This document shows positions 11,793 to 21,483 of a DNA stretch of 64,000 nt, piece by piece. Under the pieces are notes generated by a model that was not told the origin of the DNA, did no database searches, and was given only the letters and a program-made list of their open reading frames with translations. Source of the stretch: Chondrilla cf. caribensis (Eukaryota > Porifera > Demospongiae > Chondrillida > Chondrillidae). How positions within the stretch are numbered: position 1 is the first letter of the stretch; each line of letters opens with the position of its first letter. Location of the stretch: assembly GCA_964020155.1 (NCBI GenBank), contig OZ026550.1, positions 4,611,352-4,675,351 on the forward strand. Reading direction: 5' to 3'. The translations under genes were made by a program, and so were the position numbers.

Positions 11793-13713
11793 TGTGTGAG
11801 TGTGAGTGCCCATACATACCTAGGTAGGTGAGGTTGTGACAAATCTCCCCACCAGAGGGTGGGATTCCACATGATTTGTAATACTCAACAGATTTCGGAT
11901 CACATGGTCCAAGAATCAGAGTGGGAATGGGAACTGTAAAAAATGAATCAAAAAGCTTGTATTAGTTGAAATCAGTCATCATGAGGAAGTAAACAGGTGA
12001 GTGAATGCTAACTTGAAACCATGTAATATCACATACATCCGTTTACATACACACATGTACACATACATATACACACACATCACATATATGCGCAAAAGTA
12101 CACACACACACACACTACACTTTTTTTCTCATCCTCAGTGTACGCTTTCCACTGTAGTCTACATTCCTCCGATTCACAGACAAATGCTCCGGTACAAATC
12201 AATATCTAACACACACAGAGAGATGACATACGTATTACTAGCTGATGTCGAGTCCAAATTCACAATTGTGAAATTTCACCATTTAGTACCTACAGTGGAC
12301 CCTCATTATCCGGACTTCATTTATCCCTCGGCTCAGATTATCGGATTATTATTACTAAATTTCCAGGGATAGCCATTTGCACATCAGCCATTTGGCCTTA
12401 GTGGTGAATAATAATAATAGGCAATAGATAGATAGATAGATAATAATAGACATTTCAAAGTTGAAACCACTTGTTGTGTTTTGCTATATAGCCAACATGT
12501 AGCCTAATAATTAGTAATAATTATATTATCATAATGCACTCACTCCCGTTTCAGATATCTAGCTGAACGTTTCGCATATCCAACCACCCCTTGGTCCCAA
12601 GGTGTTCGGATAAGAGAGGGTCCACTGTACAGGGTACCCTATTTGTAATGGCCACTGTATTGGCAAGTTAATTCTCTTCAATGACCAGATGATTAAGTCC
12701 CCAAAGGGTTCATAGTGTACAATCTAACCTGCTTAAGGGGACCACCTCTCTAAAACAGCCACTTTCTTCACGTCCAAAGGGTAATCCCTATACACATGTT
12801 CCACTCTACTCTTAGTTAGTACATAGACCCCACTTCACTTGTTACCAAGCTCATGTAAAGTACACCAACCACCCCTGGGTCCCAAGGTATTCGGATAAGT
12901 GAGGGTCCACTGTACAGGGTATCCTATTTGTAATGGCCACTGTGTTGGCAGTTCAACTCTCCTCAATGGCCAGATAATTGAGTCCCCAAAGGGTTTATAG
13001 TGTACAATTTAACCTGCATGTAGGGACCACCTCTCTACAATAGCACTTCTTTCATGTGCAAAAGGTGACCCTTATAGACAGGTTCCGCTGTACTCTTAGT
13101 ACATACACCCCACTACACTTGTTACCTAGCTCATGTAAAGTACACGAACCAATGCCTTCAGTAAGTACAGTACAACATGCTAGTGAGTACCCTGGTTAGT
13201 ACATACACCCCACTCCACTTGTTACCTAACTCATGTGAAGTACACGAACCAATGCCTTTAGTAAGTACAGTACAACATGCTAGTGAGTACCCTGGTTAGT
13301 ACATACACCCCACTCCACTTGTTACCTAACTCATGTAAAGTACACCGACCAATGCCATTAGTAAGTACAGTACAACATGCTTAGTGAGCAGTCTGGTCAG
13401 TACATACTCTTTACTCATTCAATAGTATCACCATCTATTTATGATACAGAATGAGTGTGCCCTTTTAAATGTATCGACGGGTATAGAGATCACTAAATCT
13501 TCGAGATACGGAGTACAGGTACAACAACAGTTGACAACACAGGTACAGCGTACATCAAATGGTCCTGCCTTCTTGTGGAGAGAGCCAACTCGTGAAAATA
13601 GCTTATTCAGCTGTCCCTTCGCGTCACCACATACAAGACTACAATGGAGGCAGAAAGAATGTTTACAAACACAGTCCATAGACTGCGGGTGGACTACAAA
13701 CTAACATTTTCAT
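4708..13713 (-). CDS. CWF19L1: CWF19-like protein 1 (Drn1 family), complete 16-exon gene
   Basis: Exons, 5' to 3' on the minus strand: 13713-13706, 13638-13554, 12205-12121, 11933-11820, 11305-11214, 10371-10243, 9391-9273, 8472-8280, 7917-7833, 7516-7416, 7261-7169, 6629-6607, 6232-6139, 5492-5376, 5181-5084, 4855-4708. All junctions are AG/GT with consistent phase and give 1584 nt, 527 aa plus stop, close to the usual family length of about 540. The N-terminus [12 protein letters not shown] is the metallophosphatase-like fold. [17 protein letters not shown] and [12 protein letters not shown] are family blocks. Residues about 303-407 are the HIT-like CwfJ C-terminal domain 1 ([31 protein letters not shown]). 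The CwfJ domain 2 end ([17 protein letters not shown]) closes the protein, which ends in acidic DDDD. Known role: nuclear partner of lariat debranching enzyme in intron turnover. The 8-nt first coding exon is inferred. An alternative start at 13679 in an unspliced first exon stays in frame. Confidence 0.95.
4965..5072. repeat. (CA)n tract in the last CWF19L1 intron
   Basis: C-run then AC dinucleotides, ending about a dozen bases from the 5' splice site of exon 15. On the transcribed strand it is a (UG)n run just inside the intron. Confidence 0.95.
5280..5375. repeat. (CACG/CACA)n tract abutting a CWF19L1 exon
   Basis: GCAC/CACA repeats that reach exon 14 at 5376. On the sense strand the 5' splice site GTGTGTGTGT is itself part of the repeat. 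Confidence 0.9.
5827..6000. mobile_element. Pogo-like MITE, 174 bp, TA target duplication
   Basis: Ends are CAGTGGGACCTCTCTATTA and its imperfect complement ending GGTTCCCCTG, flanked by TA on both sides. It lies in the CWF19L1 intron between exons 13 and 14. The same family is seen at 34875-35049 and, decayed, at 61907-62091. Confidence 0.8.
6280..6600. repeat. CATCAC-rich minisatellite in a CWF19L1 intron
   Basis: Degenerate tandem units built from CATCACTATCAC and CACTTTCCATCACTAAC over about 320 bp, ending a few bases before exon 12. Confidence 0.85.
7655..7822. repeat. Interrupted (CA)n tract
   Basis: AC dinucleotides with AA interruptions, ending about 10 bases from the 5' splice site of CWF19L1 exon 9. 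Confidence 0.95.
8159..8174. repeat. Poly-G run
   Basis: About 16 consecutive G after an A-rich stretch and next to CAGTGTTTCCCCCAG, which looks like the end of a decayed DNA transposon. It lies in the intron between exons 8 and 9 of CWF19L1. Confidence 0.8.
8850..9200. repeat. Tandem repeat, period 112 bp
   Basis: About three copies of a unit containing AGTACAGTTCAACTTG, TAAGTACCCTGGTTAGTACA and CTCACTCAGTCCCTAGCTCA. The AGTACAGTTC marker recurs at 8961 and 9073. A related 100-bp array lies at 13099-13420. Confidence 0.85.
9527..9692. repeat. Polypyrimidine tract (CTCTCT/CCTCCCCCC units)
   Basis: Over 160 bases almost purely C and T on the plus strand, made of CTCTCTCTCTTCC and CCCCCC units. 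Such homopurine-homopyrimidine DNA can form triplex (H-DNA). Confidence 0.95.
10429..10592. repeat. Spacerless near-perfect 164-bp palindrome
   Basis: The arms meet between 10510 and 10511. Ten-base blocks 10431-10440, 10441-10450, 10461-10470, 10481-10490 and 10491-10500 match their mirror blocks exactly, with about five mismatches overall. It lies in the CWF19L1 intron between exons 5 and 6. It is a fold-back element or a palindromic duplication. Confidence 0.9.
10780..11010. repeat. 21-bp minisatellite (ATTGCACAAGAGAACATCCCT-like)
   Basis: About ten degenerate 21-base units, clearest at 10900-10970 where ATTGCACAAGA, ATTGCATAAGA and ATTGCACAAGA recur in step. The period is a multiple of three, which explains the open 135-codon frame across it. 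It lies inside a CWF19L1 intron, so no gene is called. Confidence 0.8.
11702..11808. repeat. (CT)n(GT)n compound microsatellite
   Basis: CT dinucleotides switch to GT dinucleotides. The end lies about 12 bases from the 5' splice site of CWF19L1 exon 4. Confidence 0.97.
12293..12627. mobile_element. Pogo/Tigger-like MITE, 335 bp, TA target duplication
   Basis: Starts CAGTGGACCCTCATTATCCG and ends in the complementary form GGATAAGAGAGGGTCCACTG, with TA on both sides (12291-12292, 12628-12629). The CCCTC...TATCCG end is the classic pogo/Tigger terminal pattern. No transposase ORF is present. It sits between CWF19L1 exons 2 and 3. Confidence 0.85.
12585..13150. repeat. Duplicated segment, about 285-bp offset
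   Basis: GGGTCCACTGTACAGGGTA followed by a TTTGTAATGGCCACTGT block recurs at about 12618 and 12903. The two copies share the end of the pogo-like MITE plus about 200 bases of flank. Confidence 0.75.
13099..13420. repeat. Tandem repeat, period 100 bp
   Basis: AGTACATACACCCCACT recurs at 13099, 13199 and 13299, each followed by TTGTTACCTAACTCATGT and AGTACAGTACAACATGC. It is related to the 112-bp array at 8850-9200. Confidence 0.85.
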
Positions 13714-14347
13714 TGTCTTTGGAAACAACACATGGCCAGGTCGTAAACTGAAAGAAAATGGCGACCAAATCCGGCGGTACACTAAACACCGGAAATGTGT
13801 CCGGAAATCATCTGTCAAAAGTGCGTCAGGAATTCAGGACGGAAGCACACCTCGTTCATTGAATATTTCATTTGGCGCCTTTAATCTTGGAATCTACACG
13901 GCTAGCACGTACGTGTACACATGACCGTCTCGTTTGAAGGTTCAAATTGAAAGAAAGATGAATGAAGACTGTCAGAAAACGTCATTTCGGATGTCCTGAA
14001 AGCCACCCGACCGCCTGTCTTTGATTCCTTCTCCCTGTTCACTTTTATGTGTTGTGAATCATACACTGTAGGTCTTTCATAGTAACTATTATATGTTATA
14101 GCTAGCTATATATAAACATACACCCTGTAGTGAGTCTCATGCGTTTTGCTTAGTAAGTACCCTGGTTGGTAGACACTATCTCACTTGGTCCTAGGTAGCT
14201 TGTCACTGTGTACATGTACTATGTAATTCTCCTTTGATACAATACAACTCAAGTAGAGAGTACAGCTAGATTAGTGTGACCTTCTGAGCATTTACTGAAC
14301 AAAATGTATGGATAGTTAGCATTCTGCAGCATATCGATAATATTTTA

Positions 14348-14526
14348 CAGTGAATTCTCGTTAGCTAATCTGCCACTGCTCTATCTGCCAGACCTTTCAA
14401 TCCACCACAATTTCCCAGTACCAATATAATGTACAAGTACCAATGAATACCCAGTTAATCCGCCAAACTCGTTAATCCACCATATTCTTTGAAAACCAAT
14501 TGCAGCGGATCAACAAGTGCTCACTG
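14348..14526. mobile_element. Pogo-like MITE, 179 bp, TA target duplication
   Basis: Left end CAGTGAATTCTCGTTAG; the right end read in reverse is CAGTGAGCACTTGTTGATCC; TA flanks at 14346-14347 and 14527-14528. No ORF. Confidence 0.75.
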
Positions 14527-15000
14527 TATTTACTATGTATGATAACTGTACATGCACAATGTGTTCATTGTAATATTTTGATACAGCTGTCATATGCTGT
14601 ATTCATCTCTGAATGAATGGCTAAAGATATGCAAACAAGGAATTGTGACCTCTCTCTGTATGTCATCATATTATGACTACATGAGGTACATAAAAGGGTG
14701 GGGTGAGCATGTTGATCCCCATTCTGGTTAAAGTGTTACCAAACCAGTTCTGTATGGTGTGCGGTTTGGTTGTATTTGGTATGATGAGGATTCCCAGCTC
14801 CAGGCTGGGATGTCCACTCCCTCCCTTTGATTTCAGCACATCTCACATGAAACAGTTTTGCACCATTGGTAGAGTTGTCTTCATGTTTTATAGCTGTGTG
14901 TGATGCGTGTATGTATGTATGTACTAGTTTAGGTGGATTAAAGGTACTACGTATTTGTATAGCTCTTGGTTACTCATAGATTGTAGTATGTAAGTATGTA

Positions 15001-15002
<2 letters not shown>

Positions 15003-15067
<65 letters not shown>

Positions 15068-15068
15068 A

Positions 15069-15134
<66 letters not shown>
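15003..15134. repeat. (GT)n microsatellite, about 130 bp
   Basis: GT dinucleotides interrupted once by CGTATGTATG at 15063-15072. Confidence 0.97.
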
Positions 15135-15138
<4 letters not shown>

Positions 15139-15755
15139 ACACAAGTGGCACTTGTATGCATACATTTATGTATAATAATTCAATTTGTATTTCAACTTTA
15201 TTTCTTTTTTTGTGTCCAATGACCCATGAACCAACCATTTCCTTCATTGGTATGGGTTTATGAATTTTCAAATTATGTGCAATATTTGGTTGCATAATTG
15301 GATGGGTTTGTAGACAACACATGACATATTTCACAACACCCAGGGTCAAATTTGTAATTGGAAACCTTACTAAAGAAAAATAGTCCTTAAATTGGTCCAA
15401 AACAAGAAGATGGAAGACATCTAGAAGGTATCACTGAAGACACAGCGACCAAAAGTCGTGATAATAGATTCCATTGGAAAACACACCATTGAAAACGTGA
15501 CATTTTAATTAATATCAAACATTTTTGAAATTAATGAACGAAACAAAGCACATAAAGTTATGATAAAGATGAGCTGATTTCCTTGCAACGTTGCTGTCCC
15601 TTTCACAACAACAGGTAACGTTCATTTGCGTGAAGATTATGTTTACATATAGATGCCTTACACTGTTGTGTTTTACAAATAACTTCCGATTTCGTCACAG
15701 GAAATGTGACTGTAGACCCAACAGAGAATATTCGGAAGTATGACAGAGGGGATTC

Positions 15756-15762
15756 TATAAAT
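15756..15762 (+). promoter_or_regulatory. Putative TATA box of CDA gene 1
   Basis: TATAAAT lies 105 bases before the ATG at 15861. The promoter block shared by CDA genes 2 to 5 is absent here. Confidence 0.45.
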
Positions 15763-15860
15763 TCACCAGGCGAACAGCACGAACAATATTTTTAGTGTTT
15801 CAGCTCATCGTAACAAGTAGCCTACGTGCAATAGAGATCGATAGCGCCCTTTTCTCTACC

Positions 15861-18150
15861 ATGATTCCCGGATTTCGCATTATTACCTCTCAAAAGTTGA
15901 GGCTAGCTGCATTTGCTGTTTTTGCTTCTCTCTGGATCGTTGGAGCTGTACCGGCCACCTCTCCCTGTCCACCGACATGCACCCTCCCCGACTGCCAGTG
16001 TGCCAGTAAGGAGATCCCGGGAGGACTGCGACGAGACCAGGTACCTCAGATGGTGACCATCAGCTTTGACGATGCTATACGAGTACAGGACTACGAGATG
16101 TTCTACAGTAAAATACTGCAAGGAAGGAGGAATCGGAACGGATGCGACTTACCACTAACGTTTTTTGTCAGCCACACGAATACAGATTACTCGCTAGCTA
16201 CGGAGTTGGCCAATGACGGACACGAACTAGCCGTTCATAGCGTCACACACAGAACACCAATTACCTTTTGGTCCGAGGACAGGAACAACACTGAGGAACT
16301 GACTCATGAGATACTTGACATGAGAGACATACTGTCACGATGGGCCCATGTCCCCAAGAGCAATGTGGTGGGTTATCGTACTCCGTTCCTCGCTTCCAGT
16401 GAAAACCAGCTGAAGATCCTCCATGAGAATGACTTCTTATACGACTGCACTATGGTGACCAATGAAATGTATTGGCCCTTCACTCTGGACTACAAGTCTC
16501 CTATTTGTTCTTCTCCGGCTGTATGTCCTGAAGAATCTCTTCCTGGTCTCTGGGTCATACCAAATATCAACAAAGTACAGAATAGCAGTTTTCGCTGCTC
16601 AATGATTGACAGTTGCATTCACCCGCCAAAATCCACAAGGGATCATTGGATGCATTTCTTCATGCACAATTTTGAAAGACATTACAACAATAGCAAGGCT
16701 CCCTTCGGCCTCTATGCTCATTCTTCATGGTTTTACTTTCCTGATTCAGCTCAGCGACTACAAGCCTTCATGGACTTTCTGGACTATTTGGGTAGTCTCG
16801 AAGATGTGTACATTGTGACCATGTCACAGCTCATTGCATGGTCTCGTAACCCTACCCCTCTTGACCAACTCAGTACCTTTGAGCCCTGGCAGTGTCCCGA
16901 CATTTCCCCCACCACCTGTACCCACACCGACCAGAACATCTGTAAATACATGGCCGATGGAGAAGACTACTTCATTCGACTGTGCAGAGATGACAACTGT
17001 CCCGAGATGTATCCCAACATAACAAATCCACAAGGAGTGAGCAACATCTTAGTTTCAACTCCTACATCTGAGAGTGGGACTGGACCTACTGCAACATCTG
17101 CATCTTCAGTCAATAGCATCTCTGTTAGTTCTTCAACTGGTGTGTCAGTCACACCTTCATCAGATGGTGTGTCATCACATGCAACTGGTACACCGTCCTC
17201 AGCTACAGTAACTGTCCATTCCACCTTTGCATCAGTCACTCCCACATCGTCTGACATTGATTCTACATCAACTGGAAAACCACCATCAGCTACCGTCCAA
17301 TCCACATCTTCATCATTCACCTCAACATCATCTGCAGTCTCTTTTACATCAACTGGTACGTCATCATCAATGACTGTCGCTTCCACATCTACTTCTGGAT
17401 CAGTCACCACAACATCGACTGCAATCGATTCCACATCAACTGGTACATCATCATCGATGACTGTCCATTCCACATCTACTTCTGAATTGGTCACTTCAAG
17501 GTCATCTCCAATTGATTCCACATCAACTGGTACGTCATCATCGACAACTGTCGATTCCACATCTTCTGAATTAGTCACCTCAATGTCATCTCAAATCGAT
17601 TCCACATCAACTGGTACGTCATCATTGACAACTGTTGATTCCACATCTTCTGAATTAGTCACCTCAATGTCATCTGCAATCAATTCCACATCAACTGGTA
17701 CGTCATCATCGATGACTGTCCGTTCCACATCTACTTCCGGATCAGACACCTTGACATCGACTCCCAGTCAGGTAACTACAACAGATCCTATCAACATGGA
17801 CACCACTTCCATCCAATCAAGTGAAACAAGATCCAATTCTGTACTAGAAACGGCATCAATCAGTACTTTTGAATCCGATTCAGCTAGTGCATACAAATCC
17901 ACCATTCTCCTACTCTCACCCTCCTCCACTGTGCTAACAACTACTAATGGAAACACCATTATTTTGGTAGCTAGTACATCCTCACCAGGTGCAATGCCCT
18001 CTGTCACTGTTAATACTGAAACAGATACAAATTCTGCTGGTACTGGTGATTCGTCGGGGTCCTTGGAGGCAGGAGCTGCAGCTGGGCTGGCCATTGGGAT
18101 AGTCCTGCTGGTTGCAATCCTTGTTTCAGCAGTTTTAGTGGCTGTAAGTG

Positions 18151-18226
<76 letters not shown>

Positions 18227-18433
18227 GGATCTGCATGATTGAGTTATTGATGCTTGTACATATAGTTAGATATTCCATAACACCATGTGTCTCCTTACTA
18301 TGCACTCAATCTTCGCTTACAGGTTGTAATAGGCTACGTTAAGTGGAAGAGAGCACACTCTGATCCATCTGTTCACATCAGCTCCCAACCAGGACCTTTC
18401 TACTACAACCCAAGAGCCCGTATCACTATGTGA
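15861..18433 (+). CDS. CDA-like gene 1: membrane-anchored, mucin-stalked chitin/polysaccharide deacetylase
   Basis: Exons 15861-18143 and 18323-18433, phase-0 intron, 797 aa. The ATG has a good context (TCTACC before it); the frame is open further upstream without another ATG. Signal peptide 1-32. Cys-rich opening (CPPTCTLPDCQC), then a NodB/CDA (CE4) domain about 62-420. It shows SFDD with Asp70 and Asp71, HSVTH with His126 and His130, RTPF 173-176, and His287 in GLYAHSSWF, so all the expected metal and catalytic positions are present. Residues about 425-640 are a Ser/Thr stalk with repeats of about 26-29 residues (STSTGTSSSMTV). The transmembrane helix spans the splice junction and is followed by KWKRAHSDPS and a tail ending YYNPRARITM. 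Role by family: removes acetyl groups from chitin-like N-acetylglucosamine polymers. Surface location is inferred from the helix. It lies apart from the main cluster. Confidence 0.9.
18150..18220. repeat. (GT)n tract starting at the CDA gene 1 splice donor
   Basis: The intron begins GTAAGTGTGTGTGCG and runs straight into GT dinucleotides. Unspliced translation would append Cys-Val repeats. Confidence 0.95.
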
Positions 18434-19726
18434 TCTAACCATATCTACGTTTGCATGAGACTATGAACATACAGTGTGGCAAATTTGAAATGTAATGTGA
18501 TTTGTATGTTAGCACATGTTACATGTGGTATGTATTTGATTGCATGCATGAGGTAGTGCATTACAATTAAATGACATACATACAGCATAATGACATAGTT
18601 ATAAGTGAATTATTATAATATTTAGTTTTGTAACAGGTACACATTTCAATGATTTCATTTTAATTAATACAATTACAGTGTATACAATGTCATGTAATTT
18701 CAAATTTGCAATATTGTTGTTAACATTAGTTGCTGGGTTAATTCTCTCATTATTTATAATGCCATGAATGTCAAGTGAAATCGATGTGTTCTAGTCAATA
18801 ATAATGTCGCGTTCATCTGAAACTGGAATATGTACTGTATGTACATAATAGCTTCACAACTGGAAAAAACAATGGGAACTTGCACTTGTGTATGGACTCA
18901 GGATTGATGAGTTGATCGAATTGCTGCGACAGTAAAATATAAATTCCACTTGATATTGGGTATTCTACAGATGTGAAAAGAACAGTAATATAACTGCCAG
19001 TCTCAGTTTTCTTGGGGACGAGCATGATTTGACTTTCCAGAAAATTTGTTGAACAGATTTGTACGCCTTGCACCACATGTTATGTACATCAAACAGTCAA
19101 GCATCTTGTGTTCCACCATTTCTTGAAATTGACACCATTTAGGTGTATATACACATTTCAAGGCATGTGTTCATAACAAGGTCTATATGTCATTCATAGC
19201 AATAACATGCTGTATTTGTAGACATAGTGTCTGTGAGTCCCTAAAGGCCTGGCCTGCTTTACATACACAACATTCTGTTAGTGCTACACCCATGTACACA
19301 CAGACACAAACATGGCTAACTTTGCATATGGGGATATAAGACTCCATACCACAAGGTCCATTGGGTATACACATTGATATTGCAACATTCCACAATAAAC
19401 TTAACACCCTACGTGTCTTTGAAATTGTCAATAGATCTGCGATAGTATTATGCAAACTCATAATAATACTATACCTTATGCATTCAATGTGTGTATACAT
19501 GATGGTGTCTGGTATTGTGTAGATTGAGATTATGTGCAATATGTTTGCATAATAAGCCAGTGTGTGAAACCATATAAGTGTGTTTGCACACCTGTAAGGG
19601 TTCTGTGTACAATGTATGTACAATACCAAAGAGCAGGATTTTTGTTAATATAACCCTGCTATAATGCAGCAACGGAATCAGTTCCCCCATATCCATATAG
19701 TCCTACAGTAATAAACTTATATACAT
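18434..19726. other. 3' flank and intergenic, no gene seen
   Basis: AT-rich. The 148-codon minus-strand frame at 19183-19629 has no recognisable domain, codon bias or splice partners. Confidence 0.6.
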
Positions 19727-19985
19727 ATCATATCAAGAATTCAATGTAATTCACTAGCTAAATAATTTTTAACACCAATCGTTTCGACTGCTAGCTGCTT
19801 CTTTTTATGCATGTGGTGACAGGTGATGATGAGATGATGTGTGAATAATAATAAGGTGGGCGATAAAATGATGTAAGAATAATAATAAGAGTACAGTGTA
19901 TACTAAAATAGTTGTTTGTATGTGGTGGGTAATGTTCCAAGTTCTCTTAAGGTGTGTGCCTGGTTCTTTCTAGATCATGCATCTA
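19727..19985 (-). mobile_element. 5'-truncated Penelope-like fragment with a disabled ribozyme
   Basis: Read on the minus strand it matches the end of the 1-1440 element: the last codons (AGAAAGAACC, ACCCACCACATAC), the ATT-rich UTR, and GTCGAAACGATTGGTGT. The CUGA core is deleted and stem II is short, so the hammerhead should be inactive. The right end meets satellite A-like sequence directly. Confidence 0.85.
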
Positions 19986-20309
19986 TGAGCTATGCAAGTA
20001 GGTGCTTTGTGGTTTATTTCTCCTATACTATTCCATACAAAATTTTAAGTACCTCCAAATGTAAGTAAGGTTACGAGACTCATACAAAGATTGGAATTGT
20101 TTCATAGGTTAGCCGTTATCTAAAGCTCGGTTGTGTTAAAGTACCATTTCGACATGCCCCCTCTGCCATGAGATATGCAAGTAGGTGCTTAGCATTATTT
20201 TTCTCCTATACTGTCCCATACATCCTAAAATATTAAGCACCTCCGAATGTAACTAAGGTTACGGGACTCATACGGAGATGGGAATTGTTTCATAAGCTTA
20301 CTCTCATCT
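19986..20309. repeat. Diverged satellite A units
   Basis: One to two copies of an A-type unit (GAGCTATGCAAGTAGGTGCT, CTCCTATACT, AAGTACCTCCAAATGTAA), more diverged than the main array. Confidence 0.8.
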
Positions 20310-21483
20310 GGAACTAATACGCTCCTTTTGATGACAAGAAAGATACATTTTGTTGCCCATCAAACTTCACCCAGGTGTCCATATGGCATATAGCATTGTA
20401 CATTTGTATGTACAATTCAATATAAGTGGATTACGCATTGTTGTGATCACTCAGGTAATTTTACATTCTGCTGATGGTCACCAAGGGTTGCCCAGTGTCC
20501 ATGCCAAACTCACCTATACAATTTGGGATGCATACTAACCATCCTGAGTGTGTTATAGGCCTCGTGGTGACAAGCCAAAAAATGTCAAATTTTTGTCTTG
20601 TCACCACGGCCTCTCCTGTGTGCAAATAATGCATCACAGCTCAAATACGAATGCACGGACACACTCCTGGAACTAATACGGTCCTATTGATAACAAGAAC
20701 GATACGTTTTTTTTGCCCATCAAACTTCACCCACATGTCCATATGGCACATAGCATTATATATTTGTATGTACATTTCAATATAAGTGTATTACGCCCTG
20801 TGGTGATCACTCAGGTAATTTCACATTCTGCTGCTGGTCACCAAGGGCTGCCCAGTGTCCATGTCAAACTCACCAACACCATTTGGGATGCATACTAACC
20901 GTCCTGAGTGTGCTATAAGCCTCGTGGTGACAAGCCAAAAAATGTCAAATTTTTGCCTTGTCACCACGGCCTCTCCTGTGTGCAAATAATGCATCACAGC
21001 TCAAATACGAATGCACGGACACACTCCTGGAACTAATACGGTCCTATTGATAACAAGAACGATACGTTTTTTTTGCCCATCAAACTTCACCCACATGTCC
21101 ATATGGCACATAGCATTATATATTTGTATGTACATTTCAATATAAGTGTATTACGCCCTGTGGTGATCACTCAGGTAATTTCACATTCCACTGCTGGTCA
21201 CCAAGGGCTGCCCAGTGTCCATTTCAAACTCACCAACACAATTTGGGATGCATACTAACCGTTCTGAGTGTGCTATATAAGCCTCGTGGTGACAAGCCAA
21301 AAAAATGTCAAATTTTTGTCTTGTCACCACGGCCTCTCCTGTGTGCAAATAATGCATCACAGCTCAAATACGAATGCACGGACACACTCCTGAAACAAAT
21401 ACAGTCCTTTTGATGACAAGAATGACATGCTTTGTAGCCGATCAAAAATTCTCCCAGGTGTCCATGTGGCACATAGCATTACG
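20310..21483. repeat. Satellite B-prime array, three units of about 359 bp
   Basis: CTGGAACTAATACG recurs about every 360 bases, with the inverted repeat GTGGTGACAAG/CTTGTCACCAC in each unit. It is diverged from, but clearly related to, the B array at 24636-29222. Confidence 0.9.

Larger units (their letters stand above)
13714..15755. other. Intergenic between divergent CWF19L1 and CDA gene 1
   Basis: Holds a MITE (14348-14526), a stray copy of the 100-bp repeat near 14140 and the (GT)n tract at 15003-15134. The first 200 bases should contain the CWF19L1 promoter. I see no TATA box there, as expected for a housekeeping gene. Confidence 0.6.

Noticed and set aside
13753..13857. Short plus-strand frame starting ATGGCGACC opposite the CWF19L1 start
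   Set aside because: 34 codons, no recognisable motif, and likely promoter sequence of the minus-strand gene.
15795..15860. Upstream extension of CDA gene 1 from GTG
   Set aside because: No ATG in the extension; the ATG at 15861 has good context and begins a signal peptide.
19183..19629. 148-codon minus-strand ORF
   Set aside because: AT-rich, no domain, no codon bias, no splice partners.
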